Source: Rubrobacter xylanophilus (GTDB lineage Bacteria > Actinomycetota > Rubrobacteria > Rubrobacterales > Rubrobacteraceae). Taken from it: DNA of 64,000 bases. The notes beneath the pieces were generated by a model that saw nothing but the letters and a program-made list of their open reading frames with translations, searched no databases and was not told where the DNA came from. A program made the position numbers and the translations under genes. The stretch covers positions 1,909,501 to 1,973,500 of the forward strand of contig NZ_AP019791.1 in NCBI RefSeq assembly GCF_007164525.1, written 5' to 3'. Shown here one piece after another: positions 40,902 to 48,687 of this stretch. Each line of letters begins with the position of its first letter. Positions within the stretch are counted from its first letter, which is position 1.

Positions 40902-41233
40902 GCGGCTACCTGACCACCCACGTACTGGATACCGCCCGCGGCCGCCCGGCGCGGGGCCTCAGGGTGGAGCTCTTCCGCCTCGCCGGCGGAGAGCGCGAGC
41001 ACCTCAAGACCCTCACGACCAACGCCGACGGGCGCACCGACGAGCCGCTCCTGGAGCCGGAGCGCTTCGGGCGCGGCACCTACGAGATCGTCTTCCACGT
41101 CGGCGAGTACTTCGGCGGGGCGGGCTTCCTGGGCGAGGTGCCGGTGCGCTTCGCGGTCGGGGAGCCGGAGGAGCACTACCACGTGCCGCTCCTCGTCTCC
41201 CCCTACTCGTACACCACCTACCGGGGGAGCTAG
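40898..41233 (+). CDS. 5-Hydroxyisourate hydrolase (transthyretin-like)
   Basis: Protein of 111 residues, homotetrameric in the family, hydrolysing HIU to OHCU. All diagnostic residues are seen: His in YLTTHVLDTARGRPA, Arg in GLRVELF, and the C-terminal tetrapeptide YRGS. The TTG start lies inside the uricase stop (TTGA). Its own stop shares a base with the allantoinase GTG. Confidence 0.96.
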   Translation: MSGYLTTHVLDTARGRPARGLRVELFRLAGGEREHLKTLTTNADGRTDEPLLEPERFGRGTYEIVFHVGEYFGGAGFLGEVPVRFAVGEPEEHYHVPLLVSPYSYTTYRGS

Positions 41234-42600
41234 TGGCGGCCTTCGACCTCATCGTGCGCGGCGGGACGGTGGTGTGTGGCGATGGCTGCAAGGTGGCGGA
41301 CGTCGGTGTTGCCGACGGCGTCGTCTCCGCCGTAGGCCAGGAGCTCGAGGGCGGCGCCCGCGAGGAGATAGACGCCCGGGGGCTCCACGTCTTCCCCGGC
41401 GCGATCGACGCCCACGTCCACTTCAACGAGCCCGGGCGCACCGGCTGGGAGGGCTTCGCGAGCGGGACTCGCGCGCTCGCCGCCGGGGGGACGACCCTCG
41501 GCGTGGAGATGCCGCTCAACGCCCATCCCCCCACGACCGACGCAGAGAGCTTCCACCTCAAGCTCGCCGCCGCGGAGAGGGCGGCCTTCGTGGACTTCGC
41601 GCTGTGGGGCGGGATCGTGCCGGGGAAGGTCGATCGGATGGAGGAGCTCGCCGAACGCGGGGTCTCAGGGTTCAAGGCGTTCATGTCCGCGACCGGCACC
41701 CCGGACTTCGAGGCCGCAGACGATCTCACCCTCTACGAGGGGATGCGCGAGGCCGCACGGCTCGGACTTCCCGTCCTCGTCCACGCGGAGAACCGCCAGA
41801 TCACCGACGCCCTCTCCCACCGGGCCGCCTCGACTTTGCGCACCACGATGCGCGACTACCTCGACTCCCGACCCGTCATAGCCGAGCTCGAGGCCATAAG
41901 CCGTGCGATCCTCTTCACCTCCGAGGTTGGCTGCTCGCTGCACATCGTCCACGTGAGCACCGGGCGCGGGGTCGCGCTCGTCGCCGAGGCCCGCTCGCGC
42001 GGGATCGACGTCACCTGCGAAACCTGCCCCCACTACCTCCTCCTCACCGACGAGGACGCCGAGAGGATCGGGGCCGCCGCCAAGTGCGCCCCGCCGCTGC
42101 GCCCGCGCGAGGAGCTGGAGTCCCTCTGGGAGGCGGTGCTCTCGGGCGACGTCTCGTTCGTCACCTCCGACCACTCGCCCTGCCCGCCGGAGATGAAGGC
42201 CGGGGAGGACATGTTCCGGGTGTGGGGTGGGATCTCCGGCTGCCAGTCGCTGCTCGCGGCGCTCCTCACCGAGGGGCATCACCGGCGGGGACTCCCCCTC
42301 GAGAGGGTCGCGGGACTGCTCTCCGGAGCGGTGGCCCGGCGCTTCGGGTTCGCGGGGAAGGGCGGGATCGGGGAGGGGAACGACGCCGACCTCGTGCTCG
42401 TGGACCTCGGGGAGAGCTTCGAACTGCGAGAGGAAGACCTCCAGTACCGGCACCCGATCAGCCCGTACGTCGGGATGCGCTTCCGGGGGCGGGTGGTGAG
42501 GACCCTCGTGCGCGGGAGGACCGTCTTTGTGGACGGGAAGGTCGCCCCGGAGCCCGCGGGGAGGTTCGTGAGACCACGAAGAGAGAAAGGAGAGAGATGA
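41233..42600 (+). CDS. Allantoinase
   Basis: Dinuclear-metal cyclic amidohydrolase of 455 residues opening allantoin to allantoate. Ligands: DAHVHFNEPGRTGWEG (about 58-73), metal-bridging Lys in GFKAFMSATG (about 148), HAENRQ (about 182), HIVHVSTGRG (about 238) and Asp in TSDHSPCPPEMK (about 310). NEPGRTxWEG and the HSPCPPE loop favour allantoinase over dihydroorotase or hydantoinase. GTG start overlapping the previous stop by one base. Confidence 0.94.
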   Translation: MAAFDLIVRGGTVVCGDGCKVADVGVADGVVSAVGQELEGGAREEIDARGLHVFPGAIDAHVHFNEPGRTGWEGFASGTRALAAGGTTLGVEMPLNAHPPTTDAESFHLKLAAAERAAFVDFALWGGIVPGKVDRMEELAERGVSGFKAFMSATGTPDFEAADDLTLYEGMREAARLGLPVLVHAENRQITDALSHRAASTLRTTMRDYLDSRPVIAELEAISRAILFTSEVGCSLHIVHVSTGRGVALVAEARSRGIDVTCETCPHYLLLTDEDAERIGAAAKCAPPLRPREELESLWEAVLSGDVSFVTSDHSPCPPEMKAGEDMFRVWGGISGCQSLLAALLTEGHHRRGLPLERVAGLLSGAVARRFGFAGKGGIGEGNDADLVLVDLGESFELREEDLQYRHPISPYVGMRFRGRVVRTLVRGRTVFVDGKVAPEPAGRFVRPRREKGER

Positions 42601-43010
42601 GCGACGTCAGGATCACGGTCGGGCCCTACGAGTTCCTCGCCCGCTGGGAGAGCGAGCGGTGCCCGAAGACCTGCGAGGCCTTCGAGAAGCTTTTGCCCTA
42701 CCGGCAAAAGATCATCCACGTGAGGTGGAGCGGGGAGGCCTGCTGGATCCCCCTCGGGGACTACGACCTCGGGGTGGGCTTCGAGGACGCCACCAGCGTC
42801 CCGCAGGCCGGGGAGATCCTCTTCTACCCCGGCGGCTACTCGGAGACCGAGATCCTCTTCCCCTACTACGGGACGGTCTTCAAGAGCAAGCTCGGCGTGA
42901 TCGCCGGGAACCACCTGCTCACCGTGACCGAGGGGCACGAGAACCTGCGCCCGATGGGAGAGAAGGTCCTCTGGGAGGGCGCGCAGGACATCCTCTTCGA
43001 GAAGGCCTGA
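42597..43010 (+). CDS. DUF3830-family protein
   Basis: Protein of 137 residues, predicted all-beta with a cyclophilin-like barrel as known for the family. Features: ITVGPYEFLARWESERCPKTCEAFEKLLPY, GEACWIPLG, EILFYPGGYSETEILFPYYG and a conserved NHLLTVTEG. No catalytic function is established. It is locked between allantoinase (ATGA overlap) and the transcarbamylase (16 bases), exactly where allantoate-processing enzymes are expected, so an enzymatic or binding role in ureide breakdown is inferred. Confidence 0.8.
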   Translation: MSDVRITVGPYEFLARWESERCPKTCEAFEKLLPYRQKIIHVRWSGEACWIPLGDYDLGVGFEDATSVPQAGEILFYPGGYSETEILFPYYGTVFKSKLGVIAGNHLLTVTEGHENLRPMGEKVLWEGAQDILFEKA

Positions 43011-43026
43011 GAGGAAAGGAGCTGGC

Positions 43027-44046
43027 ATGCAGAAAGAGGCGGTGAGGGACGCGGCGAAGCTGCCCTCCATCCGCTCGCTCGTGCGGGCGGTGGACTTCGA
43101 GGGCAGGAGCCTCCACTCCATAAACGACCTGACTAACGACCAGATCTACGCGCTCTTCGAGCTCGCCCGGGCGCTCGAGCCCTTCCACCGCTCCTCGGTG
43201 GACCTCCTCCGGGGCAGCGTGATGGTCACGCTCTTCTTCCAGCCGAGCACCCGCACCCGGATGAGCTTCGAGACGGCGATGCACCGGCTCGGCGGGGCGG
43301 TGGTGACCGAGGCGAACCCGCTCGTCTCCTCCTCGGCGGCCAAGGAGGAGTCGCTTGCGGACACGATGCGCACGATCTCCAAGTACGCCAACGTGATCGT
43401 GCTCCGGCACCCGGACGACGTCGCCGCCCGCGAGGGGGCCTCCTACGCCGAAGCCCCGGTCATAAACGGCGGCTGGGGCGACTGGGAGCATCCCACCCAG
43501 GCGCTCCTGGACCTCTACACCCTCTGGCGCACCCACGGCAGCGTCGAGGGGGCGAAGGTCGTCGTCGCCACCCCGGACATGGTCCACGCCCGCACCGGCC
43601 ACTCGATGGCCTACGGGCTCGCCCGGCTCGGCGCCGAGGTGACGCTCGCCTCCCGCAAAGACTACCGGGCCCCGGAGGAGATCATCGAGGGGCTGCGCAA
43701 AGTCGAGGGAGCCAGGGTGCGGGAGGTCTTCGACCTCGACCAGGACGGCTTCAACGACCTGATCTCCGAGGTGGACCTCGTCTACCTGCCGGGCTGCAGC
43801 GCCCCCAAGGGCGAGGCCGCCGAGGAGTTCAAGAAGATGATGGACGAGTACTACGTCCGGCTCGAGACGCTGGAGAAGGTCCGGGAGAGCGAGGGGCGCA
43901 TCATAAGGGTCACCCACACCCTGCCGCGCCGCCCGGGCGAGATGGACCTGCGCATCGACGACACCCCGCACCAGCAGTACTTCGAGGCCATAGCCTACAG
44001 CGTCGCGATCCGGATGGCCCTCGTCGCAGCGATCGTGGGAGCGTAG
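43027..44046 (+). CDS. Aspartate/ornithine carbamoyltransferase-family enzyme, ureide-associated
   Basis: Transcarbamylase of 339 residues. Carbamoyl-phosphate site STRTR in FFQPSTRTRMSFETAMHRLGG (about 70-92), SSSAAKEESLADTMRT loop, and HPTQALLDLYTLWR (about 157-170) are intact. The C-terminal HTLPRRPGEMDLRIDDTPHQQYF resembles the HPLPR segment of aspartate transcarbamylase but with Thr for Pro. No pyr genes are near; carbamate kinase follows three bases later. I infer a catabolic direction: phosphorolysis of a ureide (allantoate, ureidoglycine or similar) to carbamoyl phosphate. From memory, a ureidoglycine transcarbamylase has been proposed for this context. Confidence 0.82.
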   Translation: MQKEAVRDAAKLPSIRSLVRAVDFEGRSLHSINDLTNDQIYALFELARALEPFHRSSVDLLRGSVMVTLFFQPSTRTRMSFETAMHRLGGAVVTEANPLVSSSAAKEESLADTMRTISKYANVIVLRHPDDVAAREGASYAEAPVINGGWGDWEHPTQALLDLYTLWRTHGSVEGAKVVVATPDMVHARTGHSMAYGLARLGAEVTLASRKDYRAPEEIIEGLRKVEGARVREVFDLDQDGFNDLISEVDLVYLPGCSAPKGEAAEEFKKMMDEYYVRLETLEKVRESEGRIIRVTHTLPRRPGEMDLRIDDTPHQQYFEAIAYSVAIRMALVAAIVGA

Positions 44047-44049
44047 GAG

Positions 44050-44991
44050 ATGGAGAGGGTCGCGGTCGTCGCCGTAGGGGGCAACTCGCTCATAAAAGAC
44101 GAGAGCCACCGGGCGATGCCCTACCAGGAGGAGGCCGCCGCCGAGACCATGCGCCACATCGCCGAGATGATCTCGGGCGGTTGGGAGGTCGTGATCACCC
44201 ACGGCAACGGGCCCCAGGTGGGCTACCTCTTGCGCCGCTCGGAGCTCTCGCGCCACGAGCTGCACGAGATCCCGCTCGACTACTGCGGCGCGGACACCCA
44301 GGGCGCAACCGGCTACATGTTCAAAAAAGCGCTCCACAACGAGTTCGCCCTGCGGGGCATCGACAAGCAGGTCGCGGCGATCGTCACCCAGACGGTCGTC
44401 GACCGCGACGATCCGGCCTTCGAGAACCCTACCAAGCCGGTGGGCTCGTTCATGGACGAGAAGACCGCTAAAGAGCGGGCCGAGAAGGAGGGCTGGACGG
44501 TCGTCGAGGACGCTGGCCGGGGCTGGAGGAGGGTCGTCCCCTCCCCCGCCCCGGTCAGGATCGTCGAGGCCCCGGTCATAGAGGCGCTCCTTAAAGCGGG
44601 CATCGTGGTCGTGGGGGCCGGCGGCGGCGGCATCCCGGTCGTCGAGGACGAGCGGGGGCTGCTGCACGGCGTGGCCGCCGTCATAGACAAGGACCACTCC
44701 TCGGCGCTTCTGGCCAACACGATCGGCGCCGATCTCTTCCTGATCTCGACGGCCGTCGAGCGGGTGGCGCTGAACTTCGGCAAGCCCGACGAGCGGCCGC
44801 TCTCGAAGGTCACGCTGGAGGAGGCCAGGCGCTACCGCAAGGAGGGCCACTTCGCGAAGGGGAGCATGGAGCCGAAGATCTCCGCCGCCATAAGCTTCCT
44901 GGAGCGCGGCGGGAGGGAGGCGATCATCACCAGCCCCGAGAACATCCCCAGCGCCCTCGCCGGCGAGACCGGAACCCACATCGTCCCGTGA
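44050..44991 (+). CDS. arcC: Carbamate kinase
   Basis: Amino-acid-kinase-fold enzyme of 313 residues making ATP from carbamoyl phosphate and ADP. Motifs: AVGGNSLI (8-15), VVITHGNGPQVG (about 49-60), GAGGGGIPVVED (about 194-205) and AVIDKDHSSALLANTIGAD (about 213-231). Together with the transcarbamylase it forms a substrate-level phosphorylation pair like that of the arginine deiminase or oxamate pathways, but no arginine genes are present. Its stop overlaps the asparaginase GTG. Confidence 0.94.
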   Translation: MERVAVVAVGGNSLIKDESHRAMPYQEEAAAETMRHIAEMISGGWEVVITHGNGPQVGYLLRRSELSRHELHEIPLDYCGADTQGATGYMFKKALHNEFALRGIDKQVAAIVTQTVVDRDDPAFENPTKPVGSFMDEKTAKERAEKEGWTVVEDAGRGWRRVVPSPAPVRIVEAPVIEALLKAGIVVVGAGGGGIPVVEDERGLLHGVAAVIDKDHSSALLANTIGADLFLISTAVERVALNFGKPDERPLSKVTLEEARRYRKEGHFAKGSMEPKISAAISFLERGGREAIITSPENIPSALAGETGTHIVP

Positions 44992-45974
44992 GCCTCCCGG
45001 AGATAGCGCTCATCACCACCGGCGGCACGATCGCCGCCCGTCCCCTCCCCTCGGGGGAGGTCGTGGTCGCGGACTCGGGCGAAGAGCTCCTCGCCTCGGT
45101 CCCGGAGCTCGGCGGGATCGCGCGCGTCCGCCTCGTCGAGCTCTTCAACATCGACAGCAGCCTGATGACCCCGCCGCAGATGCTCGAGATCGCGCGCCGG
45201 GTGCGCGCCCTCGACCGCGACGAGAACCTCGCCGGCTTCGTCGTCGCCCACGGAACGGACACGATGGAGGAGAGCGCCTACCTGGTCGACCTGCTCTACG
45301 CCGGAGAGAAGCCGGTGGTCTTCACCGGGGCCCAGCGCAACGCCTCGGAGAGGGACTTCGACGGCCCCCGCAACCTGCTCGACGCCGCCCGCGTCGCCAC
45401 AAGCCCCGCCGCCCGCAACCTCGGGGCGGTGATCGCGATGGCCGGCCGCATCGACGCCGCCCGCGACGCCACCAAGGTCCACACCACCGCCCTCGAGGCG
45501 TTCTCCTCGCTCGACCGCGGCAAGCTCGGCGAGATCTTCGACGGGACGGTACGCATCTTCCGCTCCCGCCCCCGCCCCGCCAACCTCGCCTCCCTCGACG
45601 ACATAGAACCCAACGTCGCCCTCGTGAAGCTCGCCGCCGGTACGGACGGCACCTTCCTGCGCGCCGCCCGCGAGTCCGGGGCCGCAGGCATCGTGCTGGA
45701 GGCCCTCGGCCTCGGCAACGCCAACCCCGACGTCGTGCGCGAGGTGGAGCGCTGCACCGCCTCCAACGTACCCGTCCTCGTCGTCTCCCGCATCCCGCTC
45801 GGCGGTGTCGCCCCGGTCTACGGCGCGGGCCACGACCTGGCGAAGGCCGGCGCTCTCTTCGGCGGAAACCTCAGCGGCCAGAAGGCCCGCATCCTGCTCA
45901 TGGCCGCCCTCGCAGCGCACAGAAACGGCGGAACGCCACTGAACGAGCTGCTCGCCCCCCACCTGCGGATATAA
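44988..45974 (+). CDS. Asparaginase-family amidohydrolase
   Basis: Cytosolic protein of 328 residues with the L-asparaginase fold. Catalytic Thr in ITTGGTIAARP (about 9-19) and the second triad in VVAHGTDTMEESAYLVDLL (about 83-101, Thr-Asp). There is no signal peptide. Last gene of the operon, overlapping carbamate kinase by four bases. It may release ammonia from asparagine, but the tight coupling to the ureide block suggests an amide or ureide intermediate as substrate; this is inference. Confidence 0.88.
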   Translation: MSLPEIALITTGGTIAARPLPSGEVVVADSGEELLASVPELGGIARVRLVELFNIDSSLMTPPQMLEIARRVRALDRDENLAGFVVAHGTDTMEESAYLVDLLYAGEKPVVFTGAQRNASERDFDGPRNLLDAARVATSPAARNLGAVIAMAGRIDAARDATKVHTTALEAFSSLDRGKLGEIFDGTVRIFRSRPRPANLASLDDIEPNVALVKLAAGTDGTFLRAARESGAAGIVLEALGLGNANPDVVREVERCTASNVPVLVVSRIPLGGVAPVYGAGHDLAKAGALFGGNLSGQKARILLMAALAAHRNGGTPLNELLAPHLRI

Positions 45975-46058
45975 CCCCGCGCAAAACGCTCGCGAACGGG
46001 TAGAATATCCTCAGGGGTTACGCGATACGAAAGACTACTTCTAGAGAGCGGGGGTATC

Positions 46059-46841
46059 TTGACGAGTACGGCTGCTAACAGGTCATCGCGGGGGGAGGTC
46101 CAGTCGCTGGCGCGGGCGCTGGACATTCTGGAGCTGCTGGGCCGTTCGGAGGGCGAGCTGGGGGTCACGGAGATCGGACCGGCGGTGGGGCTGCCGAACG
46201 GGACGGCGCACCGGCTGCTGGCGACGCTGACCCGGCGGGGTTATGCCCGGCAGGTGGGCGAGAGCCGCAAGTACACGTTGGGGCCGAAGGCGCTGGTTCT
46301 GGCCTCCTCGGCCCGGGAGCATTTGGGCTCGCTGGCGCGGCCGTACCTGGAGGAGCTGATGGAGATCAGCCAGGAATCCTCCAACCTGGCCACGCTGGAC
46401 CGCAACGCGGTGGTCTACATAGAGCAGGTGCCGGCCCCGCGTATGGTCCGGATGTTCACCGAGCCGGGCAACCGGGTCCCCCCCCACGCCACGGGTACGG
46501 GCAAGGTGCTCCTGGCCTACCACGACGAGGAGGTGGTGGAATCGGCGATCCAGCAGAACGGCCTGGTCCGCTTCACCCCGCACACCGTCACCGACCCCCG
46601 CCGCCTCCGGCAGGAGCTCGCCACCATCCGGGAGCAGGGCTACGCCGTGGACTCCGAAGAGATGGAGGAGGGCGTCCGCTGCCTCGCCGCCCCGGTCTTC
46701 GGGCCCGACGGCAGGATCCTGGCCGCCATGAGCGTCTCCGGCCCTGCCGGAAGGCTGAGCGAATCGCGGCTGAAGGAGCTTATCCCGCACATAAAGCGGA
46801 TCGCCGACGAGTTCTCCCGCAACCTGCAGAGCTCCGGCTGA
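46059..46841 (+). CDS. IclR-family transcriptional regulator (AllR-like role)
   Basis: Protein of 260 residues: N-terminal winged HTH (about 14-75; ALDILELLGRSEGELGVTEIGPAVGLPNGTAHRLLATLTRRGYA) and C-terminal effector domain (about 85-255; PHATGTGKVLLAYH, GYAVDSEEMEEGVRCLAAPV). E. coli AllR, of the same family, represses glyoxylate and allantoin genes and senses these metabolites. Position between the ureide operon and the glyoxylate genes makes it the likely regulator of the whole island. TTG start 46059; TAGAAT at 46001-46006 may be its -10. Confidence 0.9.
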   Translation: MTSTAANRSSRGEVQSLARALDILELLGRSEGELGVTEIGPAVGLPNGTAHRLLATLTRRGYARQVGESRKYTLGPKALVLASSAREHLGSLARPYLEELMEISQESSNLATLDRNAVVYIEQVPAPRMVRMFTEPGNRVPPHATGTGKVLLAYHDEEVVESAIQQNGLVRFTPHTVTDPRRLRQELATIREQGYAVDSEEMEEGVRCLAAPVFGPDGRILAAMSVSGPAGRLSESRLKELIPHIKRIADEFSRNLQSSG

Positions 46842-46864
46842 GTGGAGCCGGCGTAGTACTCCTC

Positions 46865-47623
46865 CTAGTCGACGAGGGCGCCGCAGCTGATGTTGACGGT
46901 CGCCACCGTCATCGTCCGGGCCCGGTCGGAGGCGACGAAGGCGGCCACGCTGCCCACGTCCTGGAGGGTAGCGGCGCGGCCCAGCACGGTCGGCCCCACG
47001 ATGTGCCTCTCGACGATCTCCTCTCGTCCCTCGACGCCCTCGGGGATCGACTCCGGCACGCCGCCGGTCTTCAGGGTGACCGTCCGGATGCCGTGCGGGC
47101 CGAGCTCCACACCGAGCTGCCGGCGCATGGACTCCAGGGCGTCGAAAGCCGCCTGCGTGCCCCCGACGTAGTAGTCGCGCATGGGATCTCCGGAGCCGCC
47201 GAAGAACAGGATCACCCCGGAGCCGCGCCGGATCATGTGCCGCGCCGCGGCCCGCGCGGTCAGGAAGGTCGTCCTGACCGCTGTTGTCACGGAGACCGCG
47301 TAGTCCTCGAGGTCCATCTCGACCATCGGGGTTCCATGCACGGAAGGGTGCGTGATCAGGTTGAAAGACACGTCTATCCCCCCGGCCTCCCGCGCCACGC
47401 GCTCCGCGTGCTCGTCCACCGCCCGCTCCTCGAGAGCGTCCACCACGGCCACCTCGACCTCCCCGCCGGTTTCCCGTATGCTGCGGGCGACCACCTCCAG
47501 CGTCTCCTGCGTGCGACCGGCGAGGAACACCCTCGCCCCCTCCCGGGCGAAGGCGCGCGCCACCGCGCCCCCTATCGCGCCTCCCCCGCCGTAGATCACG
47601 GCGCTCTTCCCCTCTAGCAGCAC
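46865..47623 (-). CDS. Atypical SDR protein lacking the catalytic lysine
   Basis: SDR-fold protein of 252 residues. The Rossmann loop YGGGGAIGG (11-19) is intact, but NNAG is replaced by NLIT (88-91) and the YxxxK motif by Y152-VGG-T156 in RDYYVGGTQAAF. The C-terminus VNISCGALVD resembles enoyl-reductase-like SDRs. Catalysis, if any, must differ from classical SDRs. GTG 47623 is chosen for its GAAGGAGGAAGAG ribosome site. It is divergent from hyi and probably shares the regulatory region. A link to glyoxylate metabolism is only positional. Confidence 0.8.
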   Translation of the reverse strand: MLLEGKSAVIYGGGGAIGGAVARAFAREGARVFLAGRTQETLEVVARSIRETGGEVEVAVVDALEERAVDEHAERVAREAGGIDVSFNLITHPSVHGTPMVEMDLEDYAVSVTTAVRTTFLTARAAARHMIRRGSGVILFFGGSGDPMRDYYVGGTQAAFDALESMRRQLGVELGPHGIRTVTLKTGGVPESIPEGVEGREEIVERHIVGPTVLGRAATLQDVGSVAAFVASDRARTMTVATVNISCGALVD

Positions 47624-47772
47624 CTCTTCCTCCTTCTCGTTCGCCTCCCGTAACGGAAGCATACGGGCAAAGTCCTGGAAACTAACCACAAGATTCTCAT
47701 TGACAACAAAACCGTGCCGAAGCCGTCGGCGGCCAGGTAGTCGCGTCGGCTCGAAGGTGCGGGAACCGCCCC

Positions 47773-47802
47773 TTGACGGCCCGCATTCCCCGCCTGTAGA
47801 AT
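47773..47802 (+). promoter_or_regulatory. Promoter of the hyi-glxR-gcl-glycerate kinase operon
   Basis: -35 TTGACG (47773-47778), 18-base spacer, -10 TAGAAT (47797-47802), with a palindrome directly downstream. Predicted leader of about 50 bases ending in an AGGGGGG ribosome site. Confidence 0.7.
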
Positions 47803-47803
47803 G

Positions 47804-47822
47804 TCTTCCATAGAACGGAAGA
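47804..47822. promoter_or_regulatory. Inverted repeat TCTTCC-N7-GGAAGA at the hyi start site
   Basis: A 6-7-6 perfect inverted repeat begins one base after the -10 and covers the transcription start. Half-sites TTCC/GGAA resemble, in opposite order, those of the palindrome at 29905. Likely repressor operator, probably for the IclR protein. Confidence 0.5.
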
Positions 47823-47858
47823 TAGTTTCTACATAACGACAGAACAAGGGGGGTATGG

Positions 47859-48671
47859 GTGAGGTTCTGCGCGAACGTTTCCATCCTGTTCAGGGAGGCG
47901 CCGTTTCTGGAGCGGTTCGGGCTGGCGCGGGCGGCGGGGTTTTCAGCGGTGGAGTTCTGGTGGCCTGCGGGTGAGGATCTCGGGGAGGTGGAGGCGGCGG
48001 TCGAGGATGCGGGGCTTACGGTGGCGCTCTTCAACTTCGACGCCGGGGACATGCCGGCCGGGGAGAGGGGGCTCTTGAGCGACCCGGACCGGGCGGGAGA
48101 GTTCCGGGAGAACGTGCCGGTGGCGCTTGAGCTCGCGGGGAGGCTCGGGTGCCGGAGGCTGAACGCGCTGGTCGGGCACCGGCTGGAGGGTGTGGATCGG
48201 GAGGAGCAGCTCCGGCTGGCGCGCGAGAACGTGGCGTGGGCGGCGGACAGGGCGGCCGAGCGGGGTGTCGAGATAATGATCGAGGCGGTCAACACCTTCG
48301 AGAACGGGCCGTACCTGCTCAGCAGGACCGGGGAGGCGGCGGCGTTCGTCCGGAGCGTGGGCCGGGAGAACGTCAGGCTGCAGTACGACTACTACCACAT
48401 GCAGCGTATGGAAGGGAACCTCACCGCCACGGTGCGCGAGCACATCGGCATGATCGGGCACGTGCAGGTCGCCGACTCCCCCGGGAGGGGCGAGCCGGGG
48501 ACCGGGGAGATCAACTACCGCTACGTGCTCGGCGAGCTGGAGCGGCTCGGCTACGACGGCTACGTGGGGCTGGAGTACAACCCGACCACCGAACGTACGG
48601 AGGAGAGCTTCGCCTGGCTTCCGAAGGAGCTGCGCGGCGGCGACGTGCGGGCGGAGGACCTCAGGCTCTAG
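47859..48671 (+). CDS. hyi: Hydroxypyruvate isomerase Hyi
   Basis: TIM-barrel isomerase of 270 residues of the xylose-isomerase-like family, interconverting hydroxypyruvate and tartronate semialdehyde. Start MRFCANVSILFREAPFLERFGLARAAGFSAVEFWWP, metal-site ELEAVN-like IMIEAVNTFENGPYLL, LQYDYYHMQRMEGN and HVQVADSPGRGEPGTGEINY match Hyi. GTG start with AGGGGGG five bases upstream. First gene of the glyoxylate-to-glycerate operon; 16 bases to glxR. Confidence 0.93.
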   Translation: MRFCANVSILFREAPFLERFGLARAAGFSAVEFWWPAGEDLGEVEAAVEDAGLTVALFNFDAGDMPAGERGLLSDPDRAGEFRENVPVALELAGRLGCRRLNALVGHRLEGVDREEQLRLARENVAWAADRAAERGVEIMIEAVNTFENGPYLLSRTGEAAAFVRSVGRENVRLQYDYYHMQRMEGNLTATVREHIGMIGHVQVADSPGRGEPGTGEINYRYVLGELERLGYDGYVGLEYNPTTERTEESFAWLPKELRGGDVRAEDLRL

Positions 48672-48687
48672 AGAAAAGGGGGTAGAG

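Noticed and set aside
43027-44046. Naming the transcarbamylase pyrB (pyrimidine synthesis)
   Set aside because: No pyr gene is near, the gene is locked in a ureide operon before carbamate kinase, and HPLPR is altered to HTLPR.
47650-47668. GTAACGGAAGCATACG near the SDR start resembling GTAACGAAATATACG at 29731
   Set aside because: The two stretches differ at several positions and have no clear dyad in common, so a shared regulatory motif is not supportable from two copies.
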